Source of the DNA: Paraburkholderia franconis
GTDB lineage: Bacteria; Pseudomonadota; Gammaproteobacteria; Burkholderiales; Burkholderiaceae
Reading direction: 5' to 3'
Length of the DNA: 64,000 bases
Assembly (NCBI RefSeq): GCF_009362735.1
Contig: NZ_WHNP01000027.1
Span: forward strand, 1 to 64,000
The notes under the pieces were generated by a model, which saw only the letters and a list, made by a program, of their open reading frames with translations, was not told the origin of the DNA and did no database searches. This document shows positions 44,277-53,177 of the stretch, piece by piece. The stretch's first letter is position 1. The number at the start of each line of letters is the position of its first letter. Position numbers and translations under genes: made by a program.

Positions 44277-45497
44277 ATGGACTCACTCATCGACGCCGCG
44301 GCGCGCGCGCTCGCGGCAGGTGATCCCCTCGGCGCGCTGAACCGCGTCGCGTTGCGCGACGACGCACCGGCGCTCGCGTTGCGCGGCATCGCGATGGCGC
44401 AGCTCGGCGATCTCGTTCGCGCGAAGGCGCTCGTGCGAAGCGCGGCGCGCGCCTTCGGTCCCAAAGAGGCCGTCGCCCGCGCGCGATGCATCGTCGCCGA
44501 GGCGGAAATCGCACTTGCTTCGCGCGACCTCGGCTGGCCTGCGAAGTCGCTCGACGCCGCGCGCGCGACCCTCGAAGCGCACGGCGATCATCTCAACGCG
44601 GCGCATGCGCGGTATCTGGAAGTCAGGCGCTTGCTGCTGATCGGCCGTCTCGACGAGGCCGAGCGCCTGCTCGACGGATTCGATCCCGCGCCCTTCCCGC
44701 CCGCGTCGAGCGCCGCGCACGAGCTGATCGTGGCCGGCATCGCGATGCGCCGGCTGCGCACGAAGACGGCACGCGCCGCGCTCGCTCGCGCCGGGCGCGC
44801 CGCGCGTCACGCGGGCATTCCGGGGCTCACGGCAGAAGTCGAAAGCGCAGCGCGTCTGCTGGACTCGCCTGCTGCGCGGCTCATTGCGCGTGGCGAAGAG
44901 CGGCTCCTGCTGCTCGACGAAGTGGAGACGCTGATGGCGTCGAAAGCGCTCGTCGTCGATGCATGCAGGAACGTCGTGCGCGATTCGGGCAGCGTCGTCG
45001 CGCTCGCGACGCGTCCCGTGCTGTTCAATCTGGTTCGCGTGCTCGCCGAAGCCTGGCCCGCCGACGTGCCGCGCGACACGCTCATTGCCCGCGCATTCCG
45101 CATGAAGCACGCCGACGAGTCGCATCGCGCGCGCCTGCGCGTCGAGATGGGACGGCTGCGCACGATGCTCGGCGCGCTCGCCGCTGTGACGGCGACGCCG
45201 CGCGGCTTTGCGCTCGTGCCGCGGCGCGCGCCCGAAGTCGTCGTGCTGGCGCGGCCCGTCGAAGAAGAGCACGCGGCGATGCTCGCCTTTCTCGCCGATG
45301 GCGAATCGTGGTCGAGCTCGGCGCTCGCGCTTGCGCTCGGCGCGAGCCAGCGCACGGTGCAGCGCGCGCTCGATTCACTTGCGGCGGACGGCAAGGTGCA
45401 GTCGTTCGGACGCGGGCGCGCCCGCCGCTGGATGACGCCGCCGATGCCCGGATTCGCGACGGCGTTGTTACTCCCCACGCCGCTCCCCATCGACTAG
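44277..45497 (+). CDS. Winged-helix transcriptional regulator with helical-repeat N-terminal domain
   Basis: The 406-residue protein has an alanine-rich helical N-terminal half that looks like TPR repeats (AARALAAGDPLGALNRVALR, ARYLEVRRLLLIGRLDEAE). It then has a winged-helix-like segment near residue 300 (FNLVRVLAEAWPADVPRDTL). A clear C-terminal helix-turn-helix follows: SSALALALGASQRTVQRALD, then a wing KVQSFGRGRARRW. GGGA precedes the ATG; an in-frame ATG at 44244 is an alternative. It is divergent from DUF899-DUF2182 and 60 bp upstream of a beta-propeller gene. Confidence 0.75.
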   Translation: MDSLIDAAARALAAGDPLGALNRVALRDDAPALALRGIAMAQLGDLVRAKALVRSAARAFGPKEAVARARCIVAEAEIALASRDLGWPAKSLDAARATLEAHGDHLNAAHARYLEVRRLLLIGRLDEAERLLDGFDPAPFPPASSAAHELIVAGIAMRRLRTKTARAALARAGRAARHAGIPGLTAEVESAARLLDSPAARLIARGEERLLLLDEVETLMASKALVVDACRNVVRDSGSVVALATRPVLFNLVRVLAEAWPADVPRDTLIARAFRMKHADESHRARLRVEMGRLRTMLGALAAVTATPRGFALVPRRAPEVVVLARPVEEEHAAMLAFLADGESWSSSALALALGASQRTVQRALDSLAADGKVQSFGRGRARRWMTPPMPGFATALLLPTPLPID

Positions 45498-45557
45498 GAT
45501 GAGATGGCTCGACTGTTCACCGACCACTTTCACTTCTTCACCGACCAGGATGGCAGC

Positions 45558-46229
45558 ATGAATCGATCAGCCGCTGAAATCGTGCGTGAATATGGACCCT
45601 TTCCGGGCGTCGACAGCGTGCATGGCGTCACGTATGACGGCCAGAACGTGTGGTTCGCCGCCGGCGATACGCTGCAGGTGCTGGACCCCGAAAGCGGACA
45701 GACGACGCGCTCGATCGGCGTCGACGCGGACGCGGGAACGGCGTTCGACGGCCAGCACCTGTTTCAGATCGCCAACGACCGCATCCAGAAGGTCGATCCG
45801 CAGACGGGCCATGTGCTCGCGACAATTCCTGCGCCCGCCGGCAGCAACTCGGGGCTCGCGTGGGCTGAGGGATCGCTGTGGGTCGGGCAGTATCGCGAGC
45901 GCAAGATCCATCAGGTCGATCCGCAGACGGGTGCGATTCTTCGCACCATCGAATCGAAGCGCTTCGTCACGGGCGTGACGTGGGTCGATGGAGAACTGTG
46001 GCACGGTACGTGGGAAGGCGACGAGAGCGATTTGCGGCACGTCGATCCGCGCACGGGCGAAGTGCTCGAAATGGTCGAGATGCCGGAAGGCATGATGGTG
46101 TCGGGGCTCGAATCCGATGGCGCCGATCGGTTTTTCTGCGGCGGCGGGGACAGCGGGAAATTGCGTGCCGTCCGGCGGCCGAAGCGCGAAAGCGATGCTG
46201 GAGGTACGGTCGGCACGGCGAGGGGGTGA
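45558..46229 (+). CDS. Cytoplasmic beta-propeller protein (glutamine cyclotransferase/Vgb-like)
   Basis: The 223-residue protein starts NRSAAEIVREYGPFPGVDSV and has repeated blades: GVTYDGQNVWFAAGD, AWAEGSLWVGQYRERK, TWVDGELWHGTW and LESDGADRFFCGGGDSGK. These are like glutamine cyclotransferase or Vgb propellers. It has no signal peptide. AGGA precedes the ATG at 45558; an upstream ATG at 45504 could add 18 residues. It follows the winged-helix regulator and may be co-transcribed. Function is unknown. Confidence 0.8.
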   Translation: MNRSAAEIVREYGPFPGVDSVHGVTYDGQNVWFAAGDTLQVLDPESGQTTRSIGVDADAGTAFDGQHLFQIANDRIQKVDPQTGHVLATIPAPAGSNSGLAWAEGSLWVGQYRERKIHQVDPQTGAILRTIESKRFVTGVTWVDGELWHGTWEGDESDLRHVDPRTGEVLEMVEMPEGMMVSGLESDGADRFFCGGGDSGKLRAVRRPKRESDAGGTVGTARG

Positions 46230-46502
46230 AGGGTGGGTGGAGCGCGCGTCAAAATAAATGTGACGAGGATCTCTCCTTTACATCATGCCTTTTATTAGAT
46301 CGCGCGAACGTACGGACTCGTCCGTAGACCGCGCCAGCACATTGCAACGATCTGTAAGCCAGCGCTTCGCTATCGCAAGGCGCTCAACCCTCCGCACAAC
46401 ACCCTCGAAACAGCATTTACAGACGATTACACATTCGCGACACCATACTGGACGGCCGCTCATACAATCCGTTGCATCCGAAACGGCATCAGGGAGACAG
46501 CA

Positions 46503-46871
46503 ATGATTCGATCGAAAACAGCCGCCGCCGCTGCGGCGTTGTTCCTGGCCTGCGCGTCCATGCCTGCATTTGCGCAGGGCGGAGGCAATGGTGGTGGCAA
46601 CGGTGGAGGCAATGGTGGTGGCAATGGCGGTGGAAACGGTGGCGGCCACGGCGCCGGCATCGGAGCCGGGATGGGCCACGCGGGCGGCGTGTCGGCGAGC
46701 CACATGAGCGCCAAGGGGCTCGCCAATACCAACGGTCACGTCGCGGCCGACCGCGACAAGGGACACGACCGGGCCACCGATCGCGCGAGCATTCACTCGC
46801 AAACGCACATCGGCCAGCACGTCAATCGCGGCAATCATACGGCGACGGGACGCACGGCGACACGCACGTAG
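46503..46871 (+). CDS. Small exported Gly-Asn repeat protein
   Basis: The 122-residue protein has a signal peptide (IRSKTAAAAAALFLACASMP, cleavage near AFAQ), then five GGGN repeats encoded by imperfect 12-bp DNA repeats (46579-46647). A polar His/Asn/Thr-rich tail follows. GGAG lies seven bases before the ATG. Short secreted repeat proteins of this kind are common in Burkholderia, with no known role. The repeat tract could change length by slippage without a frame change. Confidence 0.75.
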   Translation: MIRSKTAAAAAALFLACASMPAFAQGGGNGGGNGGGNGGGNGGGNGGGHGAGIGAGMGHAGGVSASHMSAKGLANTNGHVAADRDKGHDRATDRASIHSQTHIGQHVNRGNHTATGRTATRT

Positions 46872-46894
46872 TTCGACGTAGTACAGGGGCTTCA

Positions 46895-46920
46895 CGGCGG
46901 CCGTTCCCGTCCGGCCGCCG
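46895..46920 (+). terminator. GC-rich hairpin after the Gly-Asn protein
   Basis: CGGCGGCCG, loop TTCCCGTC, CGGCCGCCG form a 9-bp perfect stem 23 bases past the stop. There is no T-run. Confidence 0.5.
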
Positions 46921-47023
46921 ATGATGGATGACACCCCACTGCAAGCCTGATCGGTTTCGCTTGCTCTTCAAACTTGCGTCCGCGCGATCGAAGCCGAGGT
47001 CGACGCCGAGATCGACACCGCGC

Positions 47024-48025
47024 TCACCCCCGCTCCACCTTCTCCACTCGCTTCGCACTGCGCGCACGCTGCGCAGTCGCCGACGACAGCGGCTGCATCA
47101 ACTTCGCATACTCCTGCTCGAGAAACGGCTCCGCATGTTCGAGCAGAAAGCGCCGAAACATCACGCACGTCGGCGACAGTTGCTTCGAGCTCAGATGCAC
47201 AATCTGCCACGTGCGCTCGACAGGCGTGCCGTTCACGTCGAGCAGCGCGATCTCGCCCGTACGCAGTTCGAGCGCGAGCGTATGCAGCGAAATGAGGCTC
47301 ACGCCCATGCCCGCCATCACGGCCTGCTTGATTGTTTCGTTGCTGCCGAGCGTCACGCAGCGCGCCGGTGTGAACAGATGCTGCCGGAACGTATGCTCGG
47401 CAACGGCGCGCGTGCCCGAACCCGGCTCGCGCAGCAGAAACGTATCGCCCGCCAACTCCTGCAAATCGAAACGGCGCGCGTGACGCAACGGATGCGTGAC
47501 GGGCGCGATGATCACATGCGGATGGTACGCAAGCGGCTCGGCTGTCGTGCCCAGTTCCGGCGGCGGCCGGCCCATGATCGCGAGATCGGTTGCGTTGTCC
47601 TGCAGCAGCCTCAGCAGCGTTTCGCGATTGCCGACGGAAAAATGCACGTCGACCTTCGGAAACTGCTTCGAATACAGCGCCAGCAGCTTCGGCGCGAAGT
47701 AGGTCGCGGAACTGACGATGCTCACCGCGATCGTGCCGCTATCGGCTTGCGCGAGCGAGGACATCGTGTCTTCGGCGTCCTTGATCTCGCCGAGAATGCG
47801 GCTCGCGTGATGTGACAGACGCTCGCCCGCTTCCGTCAGCGTCAGCCGCCGCGCGATGCGCTCGAAGAGCGGCATGCCGACCGCCTCTTCCAGTTGCCGT
47901 ATCTGCATCGACACTGCGGGCTGCGTCAGATGCAACTCTTCCGCCGCGCGCGCGAAGCTCGGCAGACGGCTTGCGATCACGAAGATCTGCAGTTGCCTGA
48001 GCGTCAGCGAGCGGATCAGATTCAT
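47024..48025 (-). CDS. LysR-family regulator (CbbR-like), last gene of the xox operon
   Basis: The 333-residue protein has the N-terminal helix-turn-helix LTLRQLQIFVIASRLPSFAR and LTQPAVSMQIRQLEEAVGMP, then an effector domain of the CbbR type (SSATYFAPKLLALYSKQFP, EPGSGTRAVAEHTF). I chose the ATG at 48025; a TTG at 48040 is possible. It follows the minus-strand xoxF, xoxG, xoxJ and exported protein genes by 85 bp, so it may be co-transcribed with them and regulate C1 oxidation. Because CbbR-like proteins often sense C1 or redox metabolites, this is a reasonable but unproven link. Confidence 0.88.
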   Translation of the reverse strand: MNLIRSLTLRQLQIFVIASRLPSFARAAEELHLTQPAVSMQIRQLEEAVGMPLFERIARRLTLTEAGERLSHHASRILGEIKDAEDTMSSLAQADSGTIAVSIVSSATYFAPKLLALYSKQFPKVDVHFSVGNRETLLRLLQDNATDLAIMGRPPPELGTTAEPLAYHPHVIIAPVTHPLRHARRFDLQELAGDTFLLREPGSGTRAVAEHTFRQHLFTPARCVTLGSNETIKQAVMAGMGVSLISLHTLALELRTGEIALLDVNGTPVERTWQIVHLSSKQLSPTCVMFRRFLLEHAEPFLEQEYAKLMQPLSSATAQRARSAKRVEKVERG

Positions 48026-48110
48026 GATGCGTTTTCCCAAACGCGTTTCGACGGGCAGCGAGCACGCCGCCCGTCATGTCACGCGGCGTCCATCCAACAC
48101 TCAGCGAAAA

Positions 48111-48938
48111 TCAGCGGCTCGCACGCGGCGCGTTGGAGGGCGTCTTCGGTGTCGAAGGCGCGCCGCGCGCGGGTGGCGACAGCTTGCGCACCGACGTCTC
48201 GAAGCTCACCGATTCCGTCTTCACGGGATGCGTGAAATCGCCGTTGTCGCCGGGCACCTCGGTGAGCAGCAATGACACGCCGCCAGGCACGCCATCGGCG
48301 AGAACGAACGTGTAGCGCTTGCTCGTGTACTTCGGAAAGCGCGCCGCGTTCGGATCGTTCAGATACGGTTGAATCACGATCTTGCGCGCCTTCACCGGCT
48401 TGCCGTCCACTTGCGCCGTCGCATCCGTGATGGGCGGCCCCGCCGCGAGTGCGAGCCGAACGCGCTGCTGGAAGTAGCGGCGCTGTCCGCCCGTCAACTG
48501 CTCCATCTCCGCGATGTCGCGTTCGAGAAAATACAGAATGATCGGGTTGCACGGCAGATCGCCGGGCACGGTCACCTTGCCGCTCGCATCGCTGACCGTC
48601 GCGTCGCTCTTCGCGTTGTCGTCACTCGCGACGAGCACGCGAACCCGGTCCGTCGACTTCTCGGGCGGCGCCGATACGACGAGCGAATAGTCGAGCTCAG
48701 TCTGCGACGCGACGCCGTGCAGATGCGGCGTGAGAAACAGCAGCTTTTCGGCGGGCGCGATGGGTGTCGTATCGGCGGCGAGCGCGGCTTGCGGCATCAC
48801 CAATGAAACGGCCAACGACGCACTCGTCGACACACCCAGCGGCGCCGCGACCGCCGCCATTGCCGCCGTCGCAACAGCGCCACGCACGGCAAGCGCACGC
48901 GCAACCCCGCGTGCGCATCCTGCCCGCTTGCGCGTCAT
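48111..48938 (-). CDS. Exported protein of unknown function in the xox operon
   Basis: The 275-residue protein has a long N-terminal hydrophobic segment (a signal peptide or anchor, ending near AALAAD). The mature part is beta-rich: FLTPHLHGVASQTELDYSL, then NPIILYFLERDIAEMEQL, RRYFQQRVRLALAAG and KARKIVIQPYLNDPNAARFP. The pattern NPxILYFLExDxxEM recurs, as I recall, in exported proteins next to quinoprotein dehydrogenases. Its ATG overlaps the xoxJ stop (ATGA), so it is coupled to xoxJ. A SoxYZ-like label is not supported by the sequence. A role in XoxF maturation or cofactor delivery is a plausible guess. Confidence 0.8.
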   Translation of the reverse strand: MTRKRAGCARGVARALAVRGAVATAAMAAVAAPLGVSTSASLAVSLVMPQAALAADTTPIAPAEKLLFLTPHLHGVASQTELDYSLVVSAPPEKSTDRVRVLVASDDNAKSDATVSDASGKVTVPGDLPCNPIILYFLERDIAEMEQLTGGQRRYFQQRVRLALAAGPPITDATAQVDGKPVKARKIVIQPYLNDPNAARFPKYTSKRYTFVLADGVPGGVSLLLTEVPGDNGDFTHPVKTESVSFETSVRKLSPPARGAPSTPKTPSNAPRASR

Positions 48939-49849
48939 TTCGGCGAGTCCGTTGCGACGGGCGCGCTTGCCAGCGGCAGCAGCGGCACATCGTAGCTGGT
49001 CAGTATCTGGTCGATATTGCCCTGATGCGTGGCGATCCACTGGTCGATCTTGTCGTGCCATGCCTTCTCGCCGTTACGCACGCCCATCGAGATTTCATAG
49101 TCGAAGCGGATGCCCGGCTGCGGCGGGAACGGCACGAGCTTCACGCGATCGCTCGCCTGCTTCGTGAAATAGCCCGCAATCGGCCCCCAGACGAACACCA
49201 CGTCGACATTGCCCTGCGCCAGGTCGCGCTGGATCATCTCGCCGGGAAACTCGTTCGGGTCGCCGCTTTGCGCGCGATACGACACAGCCTGGTCGATCAG
49301 ATTGTTCGACAGCAGCCAGTCGACGGCAGGCGTCTGCGTGAAGATGCCGAGCTTCAACTTCTTCAGCTGATCGGGTGGCAGCTTCAGCAGATCGGTTGGC
49401 GTGTTGATGTTCGCGAACTCGGGGCGCTTCTGGAACACCATCGCATACGTCGAGTGCAGCCAGGGCCGCGTGGTCGCCGTCATGTCGTAGCCGTGCGGCA
49501 CGCCGATCACGAGGTCGCATCTGAACTGCTCGGTGTTGGGCAGCTTCTCGCGCAGCGTATGCCGCACGAAGCCCATGCGCTGCGGGAAATACGTGTATTC
49601 GAGCTTGTAGCCGAAGTCTTTGGCCATCGCGGCCGCGATCTTGTTCTCGTAGCCCTCGCCCTTCTGGTTCGAGAGCGGCATGTTGTTCGGATCGGCGCAC
49701 ACGCGCAACACCTTGTCGGCGCCATCGTTGTTCGGCAGGTTCGGCGCGGGCGCACCCTGCGCGCGAGCGGCTGGCCCGCCGACACAGGCCCAGCACACCG
49801 TCAGCATGGCACATGCAACATGGACGGCTAAACGTCTGCGATCGGACAT
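48935..49849 (-). CDS. xoxJ: XoxJ-like periplasmic binding protein of the lanthanide methanol dehydrogenase system
   Basis: The 304-residue protein has a signal peptide (RRRLAVHVACAMLTVCWACV, cleavage near ARA) and a two-domain solute-binding fold. It matches XoxJ/MxaJ: LRVCADPNNMPLSNQKGEG, AAAMAKDFGYKLEYTYFPQR, LVIGVPHGYDMTATTRPW and IDQAVSYRAQ. XoxJ is required for XoxF activity and is proposed to activate or load it. GGGAG precedes the ATG at 49849. It lies between xoxG and the exported protein, as in other xox clusters. Confidence 0.9.
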   Translation of the reverse strand: MSDRRRLAVHVACAMLTVCWACVGGPAARAQGAPAPNLPNNDGADKVLRVCADPNNMPLSNQKGEGYENKIAAAMAKDFGYKLEYTYFPQRMGFVRHTLREKLPNTEQFRCDLVIGVPHGYDMTATTRPWLHSTYAMVFQKRPEFANINTPTDLLKLPPDQLKKLKLGIFTQTPAVDWLLSNNLIDQAVSYRAQSGDPNEFPGEMIQRDLAQGNVDVVFVWGPIAGYFTKQASDRVKLVPFPPQPGIRFDYEISMGVRNGEKAWHDKIDQWIATHQGNIDQILTSYDVPLLPLASAPVATDSPK

Positions 49850-49937
49850 GGAGGTCTCCCGGGTTTGCGTCATGCGATGCTCGGCATACGGTCACTCACG
49901 TAAGCGCGTCACGAAGAATCACATGACGTCATGAAGC

Positions 49938-50375
49938 TCATTTTGCATCGATCGCCTGCAGATCGCCCGGTTTGATCTTGCCGTCGGAGCGGCCCTTCAG
50001 GTACGCGTAGAGGTTTTCCCAGTTCTTCTGCATCATCGAACTCGAACTGAAGTCGGGCATGCCCTTGTCGACACGTCCGCCGAATACGGTACGGTGAAAT
50101 TCATTCTTGTCGAGTGTCTTGAACGCATCGATCAGCGACGGGCCCACGAGGCCCTCCTGCTTCGCGCCATGACAGCGCTCGCAGGCAAGCGCACGCCACG
50201 TCTTCCAGCCCAGCAATGTATTGTTGTCGACCTTGTCGCCATCGACGACCTTGTAGGCGACCTGCTGGACCTGAGGCGCACCCGACGACTGCCCCCAGCT
50301 ATTGGTCATAACGACAGGTAATGCGCCCAATCCCAGCAACGTACCTGCAAGCGACAGCACAACACGGCCTTTCAT
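49938..50375 (-). CDS. xoxG: XoxG cytochrome c, electron acceptor of XoxF
   Basis: The 145-residue protein has a signal peptide, then a single haem-c site CERCH (C65, C68, H69) and an axial methionine at M106 in KGMPDF. This is the small c-type cytochrome that takes electrons from the PQQ-lanthanide centre of XoxF. GGGAGACG precedes the ATG. Gene order and orientation follow xoxF. A gap of 212 bp with two hairpins separates them. Confidence 0.92.
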   Translation of the reverse strand: MKGRVVLSLAGTLLGLGALPVVMTNSWGQSSGAPQVQQVAYKVVDGDKVDNNTLLGWKTWRALACERCHGAKQEGLVGPSLIDAFKTLDKNEFHRTVFGGRVDKGMPDFSSSSMMQKNWENLYAYLKGRSDGKIKPGDLQAIDAK

Positions 50376-50401
50376 ACGTTCGTCTCCCTTACTCTGGTCT
50401 C

Positions 50402-50422
50402 ACGCAACGTCGTTCGTTGCGT
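50402..50422 (-). other. Intercistronic hairpin between xoxF and xoxG
   Basis: ACGCAACG, loop TCGTT, CGTTGCGT is a perfect 8-bp stem just upstream of the xoxG start on the minus strand. It has no T-run, so it may be an RNA-stability or processing element. Confidence 0.4.
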
Positions 50423-50515
50423 GTTTTCGATTGAACCTGCTCTTCGACTGCAAGGTGGCCGCCGTGCGGCGCGTCTGCGTTCGACGCGCCGCCGGCGCCC
50501 TCGAGTCTTGATCGG

Positions 50516-50546
50516 AGCCGAAGACCGCATGCGGGCATCTTCGGCT
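50516..50546 (-). other. Hairpin after xoxF
   Basis: AGCCGAAGA and TCTTCGGCT flank a 13-base loop that itself contains the palindrome CCGCATGCGG. It lies 42 bases past the xoxF stop. It could stabilise the xoxF mRNA or partially terminate, giving more XoxF than XoxG. Confidence 0.45.
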
Positions 50547-50587
50547 ACGTCACTGCTGCTGCGGAACTGCTTCAGGGTCAGCGCTGA

Positions 50588-52405
50588 TCAACCCTTTTCG
50601 CCTGGAATCGCGAACACGAACAGCGTGCCGCCGAGCGCCGTGTACTTCGCCAGTTCACGGTAGCCGCCGACAGCGCCCAGGCCTTCCGTCGACTTCTGCA
50701 GGCCGGCTGCCATGCCGATGCCCGCCCAGCCGCCGATGCCCGAGTACACGCCGATGTACTGCTTGCCCTGATACTGATACGTGAACACGTTGCCGATGAT
50801 TCCCGACGGCGTCTTGAACTTCCACAGCTCCTTGCCGTCCTTGATCCGGACTGCCTTGATGTAGCCTTCCAGCGTGCCGTAGAAGGCGATGCCACCCGCC
50901 GTCGCCAGCGCGCCCGACCACACCGAGAACCGTTCCGGCTTCGACCAGACGATCTTGCCCTTCGACGCATCCCACGCGATGAAATTGCCCATCGCACCGT
51001 TTTCGTTAGGACCGGGATACATCGACAGCGTTGCGCCAACGTACGGTTGTCCCGACACGTAATCGACGTCGAATGGCTCATAGTCCATGCACACGTGATT
51101 CGTCGGCACGAGGAACAGACTCGACGACGGATCGAATGCCGCCGGCTGCTCGTCCTTCGAACCCAGCGCGGCCGGGCAGATGCCCTTCACGTTGTGATCG
51201 GGGCCCGCTTTCTGCGTCGAATAGGCTGCGTTGCGGATGGGCAGACCGCTCTTCAGGTCGACGCTATCCGCCCAGTTCACGGCCGGGTCGTACTTCTGCG
51301 CAACCAGCAGCTCGCCTGTCTCGCGATTAAGCGTGTAGCCGAAGCCGTTGCGGTCGAAGTGCACGATCGCGGGCGTCTTCTTGCCGTTCACAGCAATGTC
51401 CGCGAGGATCATCTCGTTGACGCCGTCATAGTCCCACTCGTCGTGCGGCGTCATCTGATAGACCCACTTCGCCTTGCCCGTGTTCAGGTCACGCGCGAAG
51501 ATCGACATCGACCACTTGTTGTCGCCGGGACGCTGCGTCGGATTCCACGTGCCCGGATTGCCCGTGCCGTAGTAGACGAGATTCAGCTTCGGGTCCCACG
51601 CGTACCAGCCCCACGTGGTGCCGCCGCCGAGCTTCCACTGATCGCCCTTCCAGCTCTTGATCGACGAGTCCGCGCCCACCGGCTGCAACTTGCCGTCGGC
51701 CCAGGTCATCGTCTGCTGCGGATCGAGCAGCATCTCGTTGTCGGGGCCGGTGCTGTAGGCCATCCACGCCTGCTTGCCCGTCTTGATGTCGTAGGCGATC
51801 AGACGCCCGCGCACGCCGAACTCGCCGCCGGAGATGCCCGTCAACACCTTGTCGCCGAATACGTGCGGCGCGTTGGTGTTGGTTTCACCCGCCTTCGGAT
51901 TGCCGTTCTGTGCTTTCCAGACGACCTCGCCCGTCTTCGCGTTCAGCGCGACGAGCGTCGTATCCGCCTGTTGCAGGAAGATCTTGCCGTCGCCGTACGC
52001 GAGCCCGCGGTTGACGGTATCGCAGCACATCACGGAGATCACGGCCGTGTCCTGCTTCGGCTCGTACTGCCACAGGAAGGTCTGATCCTTCAGGCTGATC
52101 GCGATGACCTTGTTGGGGAACGGTGAGTGGATATACATCGTGTCGCCGATCACGAGAGGCGAGCCTTCGTGACCGCGCAGCACACCCGTCGACATCGTCC
52201 AGGCGACCTGGAGTTTGCCGACATTGCTTTCGTTGATCTGCTTGAGCGGGCTGTACCGGTGATTCGCATAGTCACCTGCCTGCGACGCCCAATTCGAGGG
52301 GTTCTTGAGCAGCGAGTCCAGTTGCGGATCGGCATAAGCCAGGAACGAGTTCAGCGCCGTCGCAACCAACACCGCCAGTCCGAGAACCAGGGTGCGTACG
52401 TTCAT
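50588..52405 (-). CDS. xoxF: XoxF lanthanide-dependent PQQ methanol dehydrogenase
   Basis: The 605-residue protein has a signal peptide (VLGLAVLVATALNSFLAYA, mature from DPQL) and the quinoprotein propeller with many GKxxW repeats. The adjacent cysteine pair is in MCCDTVNRG, and the active-site loop is PHDEWDYDGVNE. Here D325 is the catalytic aspartate and D327 is the extra acidic residue two positions later, the hallmark of lanthanide-dependent XoxF; calcium enzymes (MxaF) have Ala there. It oxidises methanol to formaldehyde in the periplasm. GGAGGAG directly precedes the ATG. It is divergent from the pterin dehydratase gene. Confidence 0.97.
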   Translation of the reverse strand: MNVRTLVLGLAVLVATALNSFLAYADPQLDSLLKNPSNWASQAGDYANHRYSPLKQINESNVGKLQVAWTMSTGVLRGHEGSPLVIGDTMYIHSPFPNKVIAISLKDQTFLWQYEPKQDTAVISVMCCDTVNRGLAYGDGKIFLQQADTTLVALNAKTGEVVWKAQNGNPKAGETNTNAPHVFGDKVLTGISGGEFGVRGRLIAYDIKTGKQAWMAYSTGPDNEMLLDPQQTMTWADGKLQPVGADSSIKSWKGDQWKLGGGTTWGWYAWDPKLNLVYYGTGNPGTWNPTQRPGDNKWSMSIFARDLNTGKAKWVYQMTPHDEWDYDGVNEMILADIAVNGKKTPAIVHFDRNGFGYTLNRETGELLVAQKYDPAVNWADSVDLKSGLPIRNAAYSTQKAGPDHNVKGICPAALGSKDEQPAAFDPSSSLFLVPTNHVCMDYEPFDVDYVSGQPYVGATLSMYPGPNENGAMGNFIAWDASKGKIVWSKPERFSVWSGALATAGGIAFYGTLEGYIKAVRIKDGKELWKFKTPSGIIGNVFTYQYQGKQYIGVYSGIGGWAGIGMAAGLQKSTEGLGAVGGYRELAKYTALGGTLFVFAIPGEKG

Positions 52406-52790
52406 GTCTCCTCCAGAATGATGTACTGGTTAAACCGTCCAGTTACCGTTGACACGCTACCGGGTCGCTCCAGCCGCGCCGCTGGATGCAGGTAACGCCT
52501 TGTGCTGGGCCGGGTCCATTGCTCGGCTCATGCGTATGACGGCGGATCGCATATTCCATGCCGGTCGCTTTCGCACGCTGCCACGTGGGGCTGTGGCGTC
52601 AACGTGTTCCGCTTCGCAAGCGACGGCGAGACATACTGTGTCAGATACGCAAACAATCCACGGCCCCGCGGGACGCCTGTCAGCGGATTGCAATGCGGCT
52701 TTGCCCCGAAACGGAGGCCGGCACCGAATCGCCATCGGCACTAAGCTTCCATATGCGAGATCCATCACATGACACGAGCGGAGGCCCGCG
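52406..52790. other. Divergent promoter region of xoxF and the H4MPT genes
   Basis: No gene is visible in 385 bp. It must hold the xoxF promoter and the promoter of the plus-strand C1 operon. The dyad at 52425-52443 lies at the xoxF end. The rest shows no clear sigma-70 or sigma-54 pair. Confidence 0.5.
52425..52443. promoter_or_regulatory. Dyad in the xoxF leader
   Basis: ACTGG, nine bases (TTAAACCGT), CCAGT lie 20-40 bases upstream of the xoxF ATG. The dyad is a candidate operator or 5'-UTR structure. The regulator is unknown. Confidence 0.3.
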
Positions 52791-53177
52791 ATGACGCAAA
52801 GCGAACAGGTGTATTCCGACGAGGAAATCCAGAAGAGGCTCGAAGGCCCGTTGCAGCACTGGTATCTGGAAGACGGCTGGTTGCGGCGCAAGTACCGCAC
52901 GGAAAGCTGGAAAGGCACGCTGATGGTGGTCAACACGGTCGGCCACCTCGCCGAGGCCGCGTGGCATCACCCGGATCTGACGGTGTCGTATGCGTTCGTC
53001 ATCGTGAAGCTGAAGACGCACACGGCGAAGGGCATCACGGACAAGGACTTCACGCTCGCCCGCAAGATCGAGGAAGTGATCCAGTGGCAGCCGGGCAAGG
53101 AGGGCGGTCCGCTCGAAGGTACGCCGTCGGACGATCAGCGTTTCCGCTATATCAAGTACGACGCGCCGAAGAGCTGA
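52791..53177 (+). CDS. phhB: Pterin-4a-carbinolamine dehydratase-like protein (DCoH/PhhB family)
   Basis: The 128-residue protein has the family core: WYLEDGWLRRKYRTESWKGT, then HLAEAAWHHPDLTVSYAFVI and KTHTAKGITDKDFTLARKIEE. The HHPD loop is the active-site feature. It would dehydrate 4a-hydroxytetrahydropterin. In H4MPT-using methylotrophs a member of this family is found in the pterin gene cluster, presumably acting on the methanopterin. GGAGG precedes the ATG. It opens the plus-strand C1 set, but a 382-bp gap separates it from mptG. Confidence 0.88.
   Translation: MTQSEQVYSDEEIQKRLEGPLQHWYLEDGWLRRKYRTESWKGTLMVVNTVGHLAEAAWHHPDLTVSYAFVIVKLKTHTAKGITDKDFTLARKIEEVIQWQPGKEGGPLEGTPSDDQRFRYIKYDAPKS

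Noticed and set aside
48111..48938. A SoxYZ-like carrier label for the exported protein in the xox operon
   Set aside because: No SoxY GGCG tail or SoxZ motifs are visible in the sequence.
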